Shown here one piece after another: positions 5,685 through 12,216 of a stretch of DNA of 15,956 nt (position 1 is the first letter of the stretch; each line of letters starts with the position of its first letter). This DNA comes from Dehalococcoidia bacterium (lineage in GTDB: Bacteria > Chloroflexota > Dehalococcoidia > SM23-28-2 > RBG-16-64-32). The stretch covers positions 1 through 15,956 of the forward strand of contig JAUYGU010000139.1 in the NCBI GenBank assembly GCA_030690405.1, written 5' to 3'. The translations under genes were made by a program, and so were the position numbers. The notes beneath the pieces are model-generated. The model was not told the origin of the DNA. It saw only the letters and a list, made by a program, of their open reading frames with translations, and did no database searches.

Positions 5685-7175
5685 ATGTCCGTCCGCGTCC
5701 GCTACGCACCCTCCCCCACCGGCGAGCCCCACGTCGGCAACATCCGCACCGCCCTCTTCAACTGGCTGTTCGCCCGCCACGAGGGCGGCGCCTTCATCGT
5801 CCGCTTCGAGGACACCGACCGCGCCCGCTACGTGGAGGGCGCCGAGCAGGCGATCCTGGAGTCGCTCGCCTGGCTGGGGCTGGACTACGACGAAGGACCG
5901 GACCCCGCGGACACCAGCCGCGACATCGGCGACTACGGACCGTACGTCCAGTCGCGCCGTGCTGAGACGTACCGCGGCTACGCCGAGCGGCTCATCGCGG
6001 GGGGCCACGCCTATCGCTGCTACTGCACGCCCGAGCGGCTGGACGAGGTCCGCAAGGAGATGCAGAGCCGCAAGCTACCCCCGAAATACGACCGCCACTG
6101 CCGCGACCTGTCCCCCGAAGAACGCGAGAGGCTTGCCGCCCAGGGACTCCCCGGCGTCGTGCGCTTCAAGACGCCGCTCACCGGTCAGACGGCGTTCCAC
6201 GACCTCGTGCGCGGCGACATCACCTTCGAGAACGACACCCTGGACGACTTCGTCCTCCTGAAGTCGGACGGCTTCCCCGTCTACCACCTGGCGAACGTCG
6301 TGGACGATACGCTCATGGAGATCACCCACATCCTCCGCGGCGACGAGTGGCTCTCCAGCACCCCCAGGCACGTCCTCCTGTACGCGGCGTTCGGCTGGGA
6401 GCCGCCCGCCTTCGCCCACCTGCCGATGATCCTGGGGCCGGACCGCTCCAAGCTCTCCAAGCGCCACGGCGACACCTCCGTCCTCGAGTTCCGCGAGCGT
6501 GGCTTTCTGCCCGAGGCGCTGTTCAACTTCCTCGGCCTCCTCGGCTGGTCCCTGGACGACCGCACGGAGATCATCGACCGCGACACCTTCGTCCGCCAGT
6601 TCAGCCTGGACCGCGTCCTCGCCAACCCTGCCGTATTCAACTTCGAAAAGCTCACCTGGATGAACGGCGTCTACATCCGCGGGCTGACCGACGAGGAGCT
6701 CGCGGAGCGGACTGCCCCCTACCTTGAGCGCGCCCTCGGCAGGCCGGTGGACCGCGACGTGCTGGCCCGCATCGCCCCCCTCATCCGCGAGCGCATCAAG
6801 CTCCTCGCGGAGGCCGCCGAGATGGCGGACTTCTTCTTCGTGGAGGGGGAGTTGGACTACGCCACGGAGACGCTGCTGGGGAAGAAGTTCGCGGGTGACA
6901 CCCCCGGCGCGGCGGCGGCGCTTCAGGCCGTGGTCGTGCGAGTCGAAGGCAGCGAGCCCTGGCAGCACGAGGCGCTGGAGGGGGTGATCCGCCCCCTTTC
7001 CGAGGAGCTGGCGCTGAAGGCCGGCGACCTGTTCGGCCTCATCCGCGTCGCCGTAAGCGGCAAGACCGTCTCGCCGCCCCTGTTCGAGACGATGGCCATG
7101 CTGGGACGCGAGCGCACGCTGGAGCGGCTCGCCTCAGCCGTCAGGCGGCTTCAGGCCATCACGGCGGCGGACTAG
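5685..7175 (+). CDS. gltX: Glutamate--tRNA ligase
   Basis: A class I aminoacyl-tRNA synthetase that charges tRNA-Glu using ATP. The protein has 496 residues, a normal length. The HIGH-type signature is PHVGN (15-19) after RYAPSPTGE, and the KMSKS-type loop is KLSKRHGDTS (256-265). A CYC motif followed by KYDRHCRDLS resembles the zinc-binding insertion of some GluRS, with the final ligand less clear. The C-terminal third is the helical anticodon-binding region. I chose the second ATG (5685) because the first one lies in the -10 box; the difference is four residues. Both tRNA-Glu genes and a tRNA-Gln gene are in this window. Whether the enzyme also mischarges tRNA-Gln (the indirect GatCAB route) cannot be decided by eye. 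Confidence 0.97.
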   Translation: MSVRVRYAPSPTGEPHVGNIRTALFNWLFARHEGGAFIVRFEDTDRARYVEGAEQAILESLAWLGLDYDEGPDPADTSRDIGDYGPYVQSRRAETYRGYAERLIAGGHAYRCYCTPERLDEVRKEMQSRKLPPKYDRHCRDLSPEERERLAAQGLPGVVRFKTPLTGQTAFHDLVRGDITFENDTLDDFVLLKSDGFPVYHLANVVDDTLMEITHILRGDEWLSSTPRHVLLYAAFGWEPPAFAHLPMILGPDRSKLSKRHGDTSVLEFRERGFLPEALFNFLGLLGWSLDDRTEIIDRDTFVRQFSLDRVLANPAVFNFEKLTWMNGVYIRGLTDEELAERTAPYLERALGRPVDRDVLARIAPLIRERIKLLAEAAEMADFFFVEGELDYATETLLGKKFAGDTPGAAAALQAVVVRVEGSEPWQHEALEGVIRPLSEELALKAGDLFGLIRVAVSGKTVSPPLFETMAMLGRERTLERLASAVRRLQAITAAD

Positions 7176-7180
7176 CCCGC

Positions 7181-7198
7181 ATAGCGAGCGCTTTCTCG
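7181..7198. promoter_or_regulatory. Degenerate TetR operator-like site A
   Basis: Matches 14 of 18 positions of the perfect palindrome ATAGCGAGCGCTCGCTAT found at the TetR gene's own promoter; the left twelve bases are identical and the right half is degenerate. It starts 6 bases after the gltX stop and lies exactly 20 bp from site B. Confidence 0.6.
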
Positions 7199-7200
7199 GT

Positions 7201-7218
7201 ATAATGAGCGCTCGCTAT
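7201..7218. promoter_or_regulatory. TetR operator-like site B
   Basis: ATAATGAGCGCTCGCTAT matches 16 of 18 positions of the palindrome at 8271-8288. The two sites A and B are spaced by about two helical turns, an arrangement suited to cooperative binding by two TetR dimers. A TATAAT hexamer overlaps each edge of the site, but no suitable -35 box goes with them. Confidence 0.72.
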
Positions 7219-7246
7219 ATAATGCTTGCTTTTCACCCCAAACCTC

Positions 7247-7274
7247 TTGACTGGGGGCGCGTGCGTCCTACAAT
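7247..7274 (+). promoter_or_regulatory. Orphan plus-strand promoter downstream of the operators
   Basis: TTGACT (7247-7252) and TACAAT (7269-7274) are separated by 16 bp. The predicted start is around 7281. No convincing reading frame follows. The transcript would run through the hairpins at 7462-7577 and, if not stopped, antisense into the TetR gene. Confidence 0.6.
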
Positions 7275-7461
7275 GAGTCATGATTTCAAATGCATGATAT
7301 TGATGAAATGATTGTGAGAACAAGCAAGCAACTTCCAGTCCCGGCCGCCGATGATCATCCCACTTCAGTCTTCGTGGTGGCGGTGGCGCCGTCTTGGACG
7401 CACGGCGGCCGTGCCGCTTCCTGGCTTTGGCGTCTCGAAACAGGGGTCGCCGCACCCCCAA

Positions 7462-7475
7462 TGGGGCTTACCCCA
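7462..7475. repeat. Small hairpin TGGGG-ctta-CCCCA
   Basis: A 5-bp stem with a CTTA loop. The string GGCTTACCCC across its loop recurs at the tip of the much longer hairpin 20 bases downstream, which hints at duplication or a shared fold. Confidence 0.5.
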
Positions 7476-7482
7476 GCCCCCG

Positions 7483-7530
7483 ACGACTGTGAGGCCGCCG
7501 CGGCTTACCCCGCGGCGGCCTCACAGTCGT
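7483..7530. repeat. Long perfect inverted repeat, 21-bp stem, 6-base loop
   Basis: The arms 7483-7503 and 7510-7530 are perfect reverse complements around a CTTACC loop. The arm begins ACGACTGTGAGG and ends CCGCCGCGG. It is far more stable than a typical terminator and has no following T-run on either strand. Its last 3 bases belong also to the next hairpin, so the two structures compete slightly at that edge. Confidence 0.88.
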
Positions 7531-7577
7531 GGTCCGAGCCGCAGCCCAAAGGGAGGAGCTAGGCGGCTCGGACCACG
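7528..7577. repeat. Second inverted repeat, 15-bp perfect stem, 20-base loop
   Basis: CGTGGTCCGAGCCGC (7528-7542) pairs with GCGGCTCGGACCACG (7563-7577). It lies 19 bases beyond the TetR stop codon on the minus strand, so it may protect or end that mRNA, although no T-run follows. The loop holds GGGAGGAG, a Shine-Dalgarno-like string on the plus strand. Confidence 0.85.
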
Positions 7578-7596
7578 CCCTCCATCGTTCCTCTCA

Positions 7597-8253
7597 CTAG
7601 CTTCGGCCGGCGGCCGGCGCCTCTGGCGCCAGTTCCACGTGGTTCCCGTTCGTCAGCCGGCCGGTCGTCATCAGCACCAGTGCCTTCAGGGCGCCGTCCA
7701 CATCGAAGTCGTCCCGCCAGAGCAGGCGGCCCAGGCGCAGCCCGTCGAAGATCGACATGATGAGGTTCGCCAGCCCTCTGGGATCGACGTCCTTCGTGTA
7801 CACGCCCTCGTCGACAGCGCCGCGGATCAGGGACTCCAGCCACCGCCGGCGTAGCGCCCGGCTCTCACGCGCGATGCCGGCCAGCTTCTCGTTCCGCAGT
7901 GATTCAGCCCAGATCTCCATGTCCAGCCGTGTCACATTGTCCAGCTGCGGATCACGGATCCACTGGAAGAACAGCGAGGCGAGGGCCTGGACCGCGGTGC
8001 GCACGTCCCCGGACGCCTCGGCTGCCGAGCGCAGGTTCTGGACGGTGGTGTGCGCCGCGTCCTCGATGACGGCGCTGATGATCTCTTCCTTGCTGCCGAA
8101 GTAGTGGTAGAGCCCGCCGGGCGTGATGGCGGCCTCGCGGCAGATCTCGTCGGTCGTCGTCTGGTGGAAGCCGTTGCGCAGGAAGCAGATGCGGGCCGCT
8201 TCGATTATCTCCCGCTTGCGTTGCTCGATCTCTTGAGGCTTCAGCTTCGACAT
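7597..8253 (-). CDS. TetR/AcrR-family transcriptional regulator
   Basis: A 218-residue repressor-type protein. The N-terminal helix-turn-helix spans about residues 14-60 (REIIEAARICFLRNGFHQTTTDEICREAAITPGGLYHYFGSKEEI), a textbook TetR domain. The C-terminal ligand-binding half is helical, with IRDPQLDNVTRLDMEIWAESLRNEKL resembling the C-terminal domain found in many TetR proteins. The ATG at 8253 has GGAGG about 8 bases upstream. A perfect 18-bp palindrome sits directly after the -10 box of its promoter, so it probably represses itself. Two related sites lie beyond its 3' end near gltX. No transporter or enzyme gene is divergent from it; its upstream neighbours are tRNA genes. The ligand and main target are unknown. 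Confidence 0.93.
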   Translation of the reverse strand: MSKLKPQEIEQRKREIIEAARICFLRNGFHQTTTDEICREAAITPGGLYHYFGSKEEIISAVIEDAAHTTVQNLRSAAEASGDVRTAVQALASLFFQWIRDPQLDNVTRLDMEIWAESLRNEKLAGIARESRALRRRWLESLIRGAVDEGVYTKDVDPRGLANLIMSIFDGLRLGRLLWRDDFDVDGALKALVLMTTGRLTNGNHVELAPEAPAAGRS

Positions 8254-8270
8254 CGGCCCCTCCGCGGCTC

Positions 8271-8288
8271 ATAGCGAGCGCTCGCTAT
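8271..8288. promoter_or_regulatory. Perfect 18-bp palindromic operator of the TetR gene
   Basis: ATAGCGAGCGCTCGCTAT is its own reverse complement. On the minus strand it begins immediately after the -10 box, covering the transcription start, and ends 17 bases before the ATG. Position and symmetry fit an autorepression operator. Confidence 0.82.
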
Positions 8289-8318
8289 ACTATAGTCCCG
8301 CGATTCCCGAACTGTCAA
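8289..8318 (-). promoter_or_regulatory. Promoter of the TetR regulator
   Basis: A consensus -35 TTGACA (8318-8313) and -10 TATAGT (8294-8289) are 18 bp apart on the minus strand. This is one of the closest matches to sigma-70 consensus in the window. Confidence 0.78.
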
Positions 8319-8344
8319 TCCGTGTCGCGGGCGCTGTCACCCGT

Positions 8345-8374
8345 TTGCCGCCTGTAAGCCCCGTCTGTTACAAT
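8345..8374 (+). promoter_or_regulatory. Promoter of the tRNA-Gln/tRNA-Glu pair
   Basis: TTGCCG (8345-8350) and TACAAT (8369-8374) are 18 bp apart. The -10 box ends 11 bases before the mature tRNA-Gln. Confidence 0.65.
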
Positions 8375-8385
8375 CGCCCTGGTTC

Positions 8386-8459
8386 TGCGGGATGGTGTAA
8401 CGGTAGCACGGCTGACTCTGGATCAGTTAGTTTAGGTTCGAATCCTAGTCCCGCAGCCA
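8386..8459 (+). tRNA. tRNA-Gln (anticodon CUG)
   Basis: The acceptor stem TGCGGGA (8386-8392) pairs with TCCCGCA (8449-8455), followed by discriminator G and an encoded CCA (8457-8459). The anticodon stem GCTGA/TCAGT encloses CTCTGGA, giving CUG at positions 34-36. The T-loop is TTCGAAT. Only 4 bases separate it from the following tRNA-Glu, so the pair shares one transcript. Confidence 0.95.
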
Positions 8460-8463
8460 GTCT

Positions 8464-8540
8464 GGCGCATTCGTCTAGCGGCCCAGGACACCGCCCTCTC
8501 AAGGCGGAGATCACGGGTTCGAATCCCGTATGCGCCACCA
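8464..8540 (+). tRNA. tRNA-Glu (anticodon CUC)
   Basis: The acceptor stem GGCGCAT (8464-8470) pairs with ATGCGCC (8530-8536), then discriminator A and an encoded CCA. The anticodon stem CCGCC/GGCGG encloses CTCTCAA, giving CUC. The T-loop is TTCGAAT. Confidence 0.96.
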
Positions 8541-8552
8541 CTACGCAAGCTG

Positions 8553-8604
8553 ACGGCGGTCTCCGGAGGCGACTCGCCTAGGCGAGAGCTCCCGGCTCCG
8601 CCGT
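8553..8604. terminator. Large imperfect hairpin between convergent tRNA-Glu and aldolase genes
   Basis: Nested complementary pieces are ACGGCGG with CCGCCGT (outer, 8553-8559 and 8598-8604), CCGGAG with CTCCCGG (middle), and a perfect 14-bp palindrome CTCGCCTAGGCGAG (8573-8586) at the tip. It lies 13 bases after the tRNA and abuts the stop of the minus-strand aldolase, so it could end both transcripts. Only a short TTTCT follows on the plus strand. Confidence 0.6.
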
Positions 8605-8606
8605 TT

Positions 8607-9398
8607 CTACTGGTAGGCGCTGCCGGATTCCCTGCCCGGCTCCTTCTCGCGCACGGCGCGGATGTCCTCCCGCGCCGCCCGCGCCAGGCCGCCGGCGTCC
8701 CCGGTCACGAGGACGAACCGGAACCCCTCCTCGATCCGCTTCACCGCCGTGCGCGCCGTGGAGTTCACGCCCGCAACCACCCCGTGCCTGCGGCAGCCCT
8801 CCACGATGCGCTGGCGCGCCCGCGCGTACTCCGGCGCCTCGCCGTCCATCTCCGGCGTGATACCCAGTGAGATGCTCAGGTCCATCGGCCCGATGTAGAC
8901 CGCGTCGATGCCGGGCACGCTCAGGATATCGTCCAGGTTCTCCAGCGCCTCCACCGTCTCGATCTGCGGAATGCACAGCAGTTCGTCGTTCGCGTGGGCG
9001 AAGTAGTCGAAGCCCGCGTAGTAGGCGGCCCGCGTCGGGCCGTAGCTGCGGATCCCGCGGGGCGGGTAGCGGCACGCCTGCGCCGCCGCTTCCGCCTGCG
9101 CGCGGTTGTTCACCAGCGGAACGATCACGCCGTACGCTCCCGCGTCCAGCATCTTCATGATGATCGAGGGCTCGTTCCAGGGCACGCGCACGATCGGCGT
9201 GACCTTCGACGTCGAGATCGCCTGGAGCATAGGCACCGCCGCGTCGTAGCCGATCACCCCGTGCTGGGTATCCACGCACAGCCAGTCGAGGTCCTGGTTC
9301 GCCATGATCTCCGCCGAGAACGAGCTCGGGATGGAGAGCCAGCCACCCAGCGCCGGTTTGTCCTGCTGCCACAACCGCTTCACGGCGTTCTCGCGCAT
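8607..9398 (-). CDS. HpcH/HpaI-family class II aldolase (2-oxo acid aldolase or citrate-lyase-like)
   Basis: A 263-residue metal-dependent TIM-barrel aldolase. Family members reversibly cleave 4-hydroxy-2-oxo acids to pyruvate plus an aldehyde. Visible landmarks are the catalytic base H46 in DTQHG (43-47), substrate arginine R71 in IVRVPW, and the metal ligands E147 in PQIETVEAL and D173 in IGPMDLSISLG. GYGxx-type GIRSYGPTRA (115-124) matches the loop of the YfaU/RhmA and HpaI group. I chose the ATG at 9398 because GGAGG lies 7 bases upstream; the longer frame adds 16 unlikely residues. It is divergent from a benzoylformate-decarboxylase-like gene, 126 bp apart, and the two probably belong to one catabolic pathway. 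The precise substrate is not determinable from sequence alone. Confidence 0.9.
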   Translation of the reverse strand: MRENAVKRLWQQDKPALGGWLSIPSSFSAEIMANQDLDWLCVDTQHGVIGYDAAVPMLQAISTSKVTPIVRVPWNEPSIIMKMLDAGAYGVIVPLVNNRAQAEAAAQACRYPPRGIRSYGPTRAAYYAGFDYFAHANDELLCIPQIETVEALENLDDILSVPGIDAVYIGPMDLSISLGITPEMDGEAPEYARARQRIVEGCRRHGVVAGVNSTARTAVKRIEEGFRFVLVTGDAGGLARAAREDIRAVREKEPGRESGSAYQ

Positions 9399-9438
9399 TC
9401 CGTTTCCTCCAGGCTGCTGCCTCTCCGACTGCCTCACC

Positions 9439-9465
9439 AGTATCACGGCCCCGAGCGGCTGTCAA
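9439..9465 (-). promoter_or_regulatory. Probable promoter of the HpcH/HpaI-type aldolase
   Basis: A consensus TTGACA (9465-9460) on the minus strand is followed after 15 bp by GATACT (9444-9439). The spacing is short, so the -10 assignment is tentative. Confidence 0.45.
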
Positions 9466-9524
9466 CGCCGCTCCCGGCGGGCGGCGCCGCCTATGGTATC
9501 CTCTTGCCGAAAGGAGCCCTCGCC

Positions 9525-11207
9525 ATGCCCAGACTGACCGGCCGCTACGCCCTCGTCGACCAGCTGATCGCCGACGGCGTAACTCACGTATTCGGTAACC
9601 CCGGCACCACCGAGGAGGCGTTCATGGACGTCCTCCAGGAGTACCCGCAGCTGCAATACGTCCTCGCCCTTCACGAGTCCGTGGCCACCGGCATCGCGGA
9701 CGGCTACGCCAGGGCCTCCGGCCGTCCGTCCTTCCTCCAGCTCCACATCAACCCCGGCCTGGGCAACGCTATTGGCATGCTCTACAACTCCTACCGTACA
9801 CGCACTCCGATGGTGGTGTACGCCGGCCAGCACCCGCAGCGCGGCGGCTCCCAGGACCCGATCCTGGCCGGCGATCTCGTGCGCATGGCGGAGCCCGTCA
9901 CCAAGTGGGCGGCCCACGTGGAGGACGCCGCCGAGCTGCCCGTCCTCCTCCGTCGCGCCTTCAAGGTCGCGATGGAGCCGCCGCGAGGGCCGGTGTTCCT
10001 CTCCGTGCCGATGAACGTCATGGACGAGGAGGCCGACGTGGAGATCATCCCCACCGCCTACACCAACACCCGCGTCCGGCCCGACCCCGAGGCGGTCGAA
10101 CGTGTGGCCGAGGTGCTCGCCGCCGCCCAATCGCCGGTGATCGTCTGCGGGGACGGCGTCGCCACCTCCGGCGCCGTACCGGAGCTGGTCCGGCTGGCGG
10201 AGGCGCTGGGCGCCCGCGTCCACGCCTCCTTCTCCGCCGAGCTCCCCTTCCCGGCCGACCACCCACTCTACGCGGGCCTTGTCAACGTCATCTCGGAGCC
10301 CGCCCTCAAGGGGCAGTTCGCCGCCGCGGACGCCATCTTGGCGATCGGCACGCCGGTCCTCCGCCTCCTCTTCCCGCTCAACGAGCCGCCGTTCCCGCCC
10401 CAGGCTACCGTCATCCACATCGACCTCAACACCTGGGAGATTTCGAAGACCTGGCCCGTCCACCACGGCATCATGGCCGACCCGAAGATGGCTCTCACCG
10501 ACCTGCTGGCCGCCCTCCAGAAGCACCTTTCGCCGGCGCACGTGGAGGCGGCCCAGCGCCGCGCCGGGGCGATCCAGACGATGGCCCAGCAGTTCATGCA
10601 GGCGATGGACGCCTCGGCGCAGGCCCGCTGGGACAGCGTGCCCATCGCACCGGCGCGTATGGCGAAGGAGCTCGCCGGCGCCCTCGCCCCCGGCACCGTC
10701 CTCTTCGACGAGTCGATCACCGCCGGCGGCCACCTCATGCGACACGCCCGCATGTCGGAGCCGGGCACCCACTACCGCGCGGCGGGCGGCGGCCTCGGCC
10801 CCGGCATGCCGAATCCGATCGGTATCAAACTGGCGCGCCCGGACAGGCCGGTACTCTCCGTCATCGGCGATGGCGCTGCCCTATACACCATCCAGGCGCT
10901 CTGGACCGCCGCCCACCACCGCGTGCCCGTGACCTGGGTCATCGCCAACAACAGCTCCTACCGCATCCTCAAGCTCAACATGCTCGAATACCTCGGCGAG
11001 GGGGCGGCCGGCCGCAAGTTCGTCGCCATGGACCTCACCGACCCGCCCCTGGACTTCTCCCGCATCGCCGCCTCCTTCGGCGTCAAGGGCGTCCGCATCG
11101 AGCACCCCGACCAGATCGGCGACGCCGTGCGCGAGGCGCAGGCGGCGGACGAGCCGCGCCTCGTCGACATCGTCATCGACGGCGATATCCGTTCCCGCTG
11201 GCTGTAG
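9525..11207 (+). CDS. Thiamine diphosphate-dependent 2-oxo acid decarboxylase, benzoylformate-decarboxylase-like
   Basis: A 560-residue member of the acetolactate synthase/pyruvate decarboxylase superfamily with the usual three domains (Pyr about 1-170, central about 190-320, PP about 365-555). The opening FGNPGTTEEAF, the cofactor glutamate E51 in LHESVATGIADGYARASG, and H74 in LQLHINPGLGN align with benzoylformate decarboxylase, whose E47 and H70 occupy these places. The ThDP/magnesium motif is GDG (448-450) through NN (475-476). The benzoylformate decarboxylase catalytic serine is replaced by threonine (GNPGT). The ATG at 9525 has AAAGGAG about 8 bases upstream. The frame extends far upstream, but that part is opposite the aldolase gene. 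The neighbouring aldolase suggests catabolism of a 2-oxo acid, possibly aromatic. Oxalyl-CoA decarboxylase or acetolactate synthase is less likely because their signatures are missing. Confidence 0.88.
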   Translation: MPRLTGRYALVDQLIADGVTHVFGNPGTTEEAFMDVLQEYPQLQYVLALHESVATGIADGYARASGRPSFLQLHINPGLGNAIGMLYNSYRTRTPMVVYAGQHPQRGGSQDPILAGDLVRMAEPVTKWAAHVEDAAELPVLLRRAFKVAMEPPRGPVFLSVPMNVMDEEADVEIIPTAYTNTRVRPDPEAVERVAEVLAAAQSPVIVCGDGVATSGAVPELVRLAEALGARVHASFSAELPFPADHPLYAGLVNVISEPALKGQFAAADAILAIGTPVLRLLFPLNEPPFPPQATVIHIDLNTWEISKTWPVHHGIMADPKMALTDLLAALQKHLSPAHVEAAQRRAGAIQTMAQQFMQAMDASAQARWDSVPIAPARMAKELAGALAPGTVLFDESITAGGHLMRHARMSEPGTHYRAAGGGLGPGMPNPIGIKLARPDRPVLSVIGDGAALYTIQALWTAAHHRVPVTWVIANNSSYRILKLNMLEYLGEGAAGRKFVAMDLTDPPLDFSRIAASFGVKGVRIEHPDQIGDAVREAQAADEPRLVDIVIDGDIRSRWL

Positions 11208-11326
11208 CGAGGCCCAGATGACGTTACGCCACCCTTTGCCCAGAAGTGCCACCGTCCGCGCGGCGAAGGCTGCCCTTTCCTTGCGCGCCCGCAGCGGTTA
11301 CTATTGCAGCGTGATTCCGCTTGCCC

Positions 11327-11524
11327 ATGCAGGACCGTAAACGGGACTACCTGGATGCCTACGAGGCCTGGCAGACGCAGCTACAGGCACTCCATCGCGT
11401 GATGCTGGAGGGAGACCGCCTGGAACCGCCGAAGCTCAAGGCGCTGCTGAACCGTGAGGCCCTTCTGAAGGAACGCTATGACCGCGCCCGCCGTTCGCTT
11501 CTGGGCCTCGGCGAGGAAGCGTAG
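11327..11524 (+). CDS. Small charged helical protein, 65 aa, unknown function
   Basis: A short, highly charged protein (MQDRKRDYLDAYEAWQTQLQ at the N-terminus, ending SLLGLGEEA) predicted to be almost all helix with heptad-like spacing of Leu and Ala, so a coiled-coil hairpin is plausible. No signal peptide or membrane segment is seen. The ATG at 11327 lacks a clear Shine-Dalgarno; a TTG six bases upstream is the alternative start. TACTAT at 11299-11304 is a possible -10 box. It lies 56 bp upstream of the sigma-factor gene on the same strand and 119 bp after the ThDP enzyme. I do not recognise a family. Confidence 0.65.
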   Translation: MQDRKRDYLDAYEAWQTQLQALHRVMLEGDRLEPPKLKALLNREALLKERYDRARRSLLGLGEEA

Positions 11525-11560
11525 GTTGCCGTGAGATTGACCCGTATCCACACGAACTCT

Positions 11561-11586
11561 CCGCACGTTCTGTTAGTAGCGTGCGG
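11561..11586. promoter_or_regulatory. Inverted repeat overlapping the sigma-factor start
   Basis: CCGCACG (11561-11567) and CGTGCGG (11580-11586) form a perfect 7-bp inverted repeat around 12 bases. The right arm contains the GTG start at 11581. It could be a protein-binding operator or an mRNA hairpin that hides the start codon. Confidence 0.55.
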
Positions 11587-12216
11587 TATATGTACGTTCA
11601 GGCGTTGTCAGGGTTAGCCGAAAAGCCCCGGGACCTGCCGGCCGGCAAAGAGGAGGCCGGCGCTCCCAGCGACCACATCCTTCGGGAGTGGCAACTGGTC
11701 CAACGTGCCCAGGCCCTGGAGGAGTCCGCCCTCGCCTCCCTCTACTCCACCTACTACCCGCGGATCTACAACTACGCCTTCCTCCACCTCGGCGACGTCC
11801 AGGCCGCTGAGGACCTGGCGTCCGAAGTGATGCTCAAGCTGCTGGAGTCCATTCAGAAATACCAGTTCAGGGGTATGCCGTTCTCCGCCTGGGTGTTCCG
11901 CATCGCCCGCAACAAGCTGATAGACCTCCACCGCCGCCGCAGTCGTCGCGGCGAGGTCGACCTCACGGAGCCCCTTGCCGCCGTTCAGATCAGCCCCCAG
12001 GCCCTCGCCGAACGCGCCCTCGACCGCGGACAGCTCCAACTCGCCCTCAAGTACCTGACGGAAGAGCAGCGGCAGGTGATCGTCCTCAAGTTCATCGAAG
12101 GCTTCGACAACGGCTCGATCGCCCGCATCCTCGGCCGCAGCGAAGGCGCGGTGAAATCGCTCCAGCACCGCGCGCTCCACTCTCTGCGCCGGATCATGAC
12201 GGCGGAGGCCCACTGA
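11581..12216 (+). CDS. RNA polymerase sigma factor, sigma-70 family (ECF-type)
   Basis: A 211-residue alternative sigma factor with two conserved regions. Region 2 spans about 52-118 (LASLYSTYYPRIYNYAFLHL through EDLASEVMLKLLESI to SAWVFRIARNKLIDLHRRR). Region 4 spans about 158-205 (LTEEQRQVIVLKFIEGFDN, then the helix-turn-helix IARILGRSEGAVKSLQHRAL). The spacing is that of ECF-like sigma factors without a region 3. The N-terminus is uncertain: GTG at 11581 or ATG at 11590, neither with a Shine-Dalgarno. The stop overlaps the next gene's ATG (TGATG), so the sigma factor and its membrane partner are translationally coupled. This pairing fits a membrane-tethered control of the sigma factor. The signal and target promoters are not visible. 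Confidence 0.92.
   Translation: MRYMYVQALSGLAEKPRDLPAGKEEAGAPSDHILREWQLVQRAQALEESALASLYSTYYPRIYNYAFLHLGDVQAAEDLASEVMLKLLESIQKYQFRGMPFSAWVFRIARNKLIDLHRRRSRRGEVDLTEPLAAVQISPQALAERALDRGQLQLALKYLTEEQRQVIVLKFIEGFDNGSIARILGRSEGAVKSLQHRALHSLRRIMTAEAH

Larger units (their letters stand above)
7176..7596. other. 421-bp region without a convincing gene: operators, promoter and hairpins
   Basis: This stretch lies between the stops of gltX (plus) and the TetR gene (minus). It holds two operator-like palindromes, a plus-strand promoter, a small hairpin and two overlapping long hairpins, listed separately. Its first 150 bases are AT-richer than the neighbours. A 90-codon open frame at 7290-7562 runs through the hairpins, lacks a ribosome binding site and has low-complexity composition, so I do not call it a gene. 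A structured RNA reading rightward is a fair alternative. Confidence 0.6.

Noticed and set aside
5565..6008. N-terminal extension of the 95-residue hypothetical protein
   Set aside because: It is opposite the gltX coding strand and upstream of a good promoter that ends 10 bases before the ATG at 5564.
7159..7461. 100-codon minus-strand frame between TetR and gltX
   Set aside because: TTG start with no ribosome binding site, overlaps the operators and the gltX end, and has no protein-like pattern.
7290..7562. 90-codon plus-strand frame after the orphan promoter
   Set aside because: No ribosome binding site, passes through both long hairpins, and the sequence is low-complexity. It could be reconsidered if conserved in relatives.
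7176..8300. TetR region as a small mobile element bounded by inverted repeats
   Set aside because: The boundary sequences are palindromic operators at promoter positions, there is no transposase or target duplication, and codon use matches the neighbours.
8994..9524. 177-codon N-terminal extension of the ThDP enzyme
   Set aside because: It runs opposite the aldolase gene, is arginine-rich, and the ATG at 9525 with AAAGGAG begins exactly where family members start.
9905..11221. 438-codon plus-strand frame inside the ThDP enzyme gene
   Set aside because: Composition is almost only Arg, Gly, Pro, Ala and His, the usual +1 shadow in high-GC DNA.
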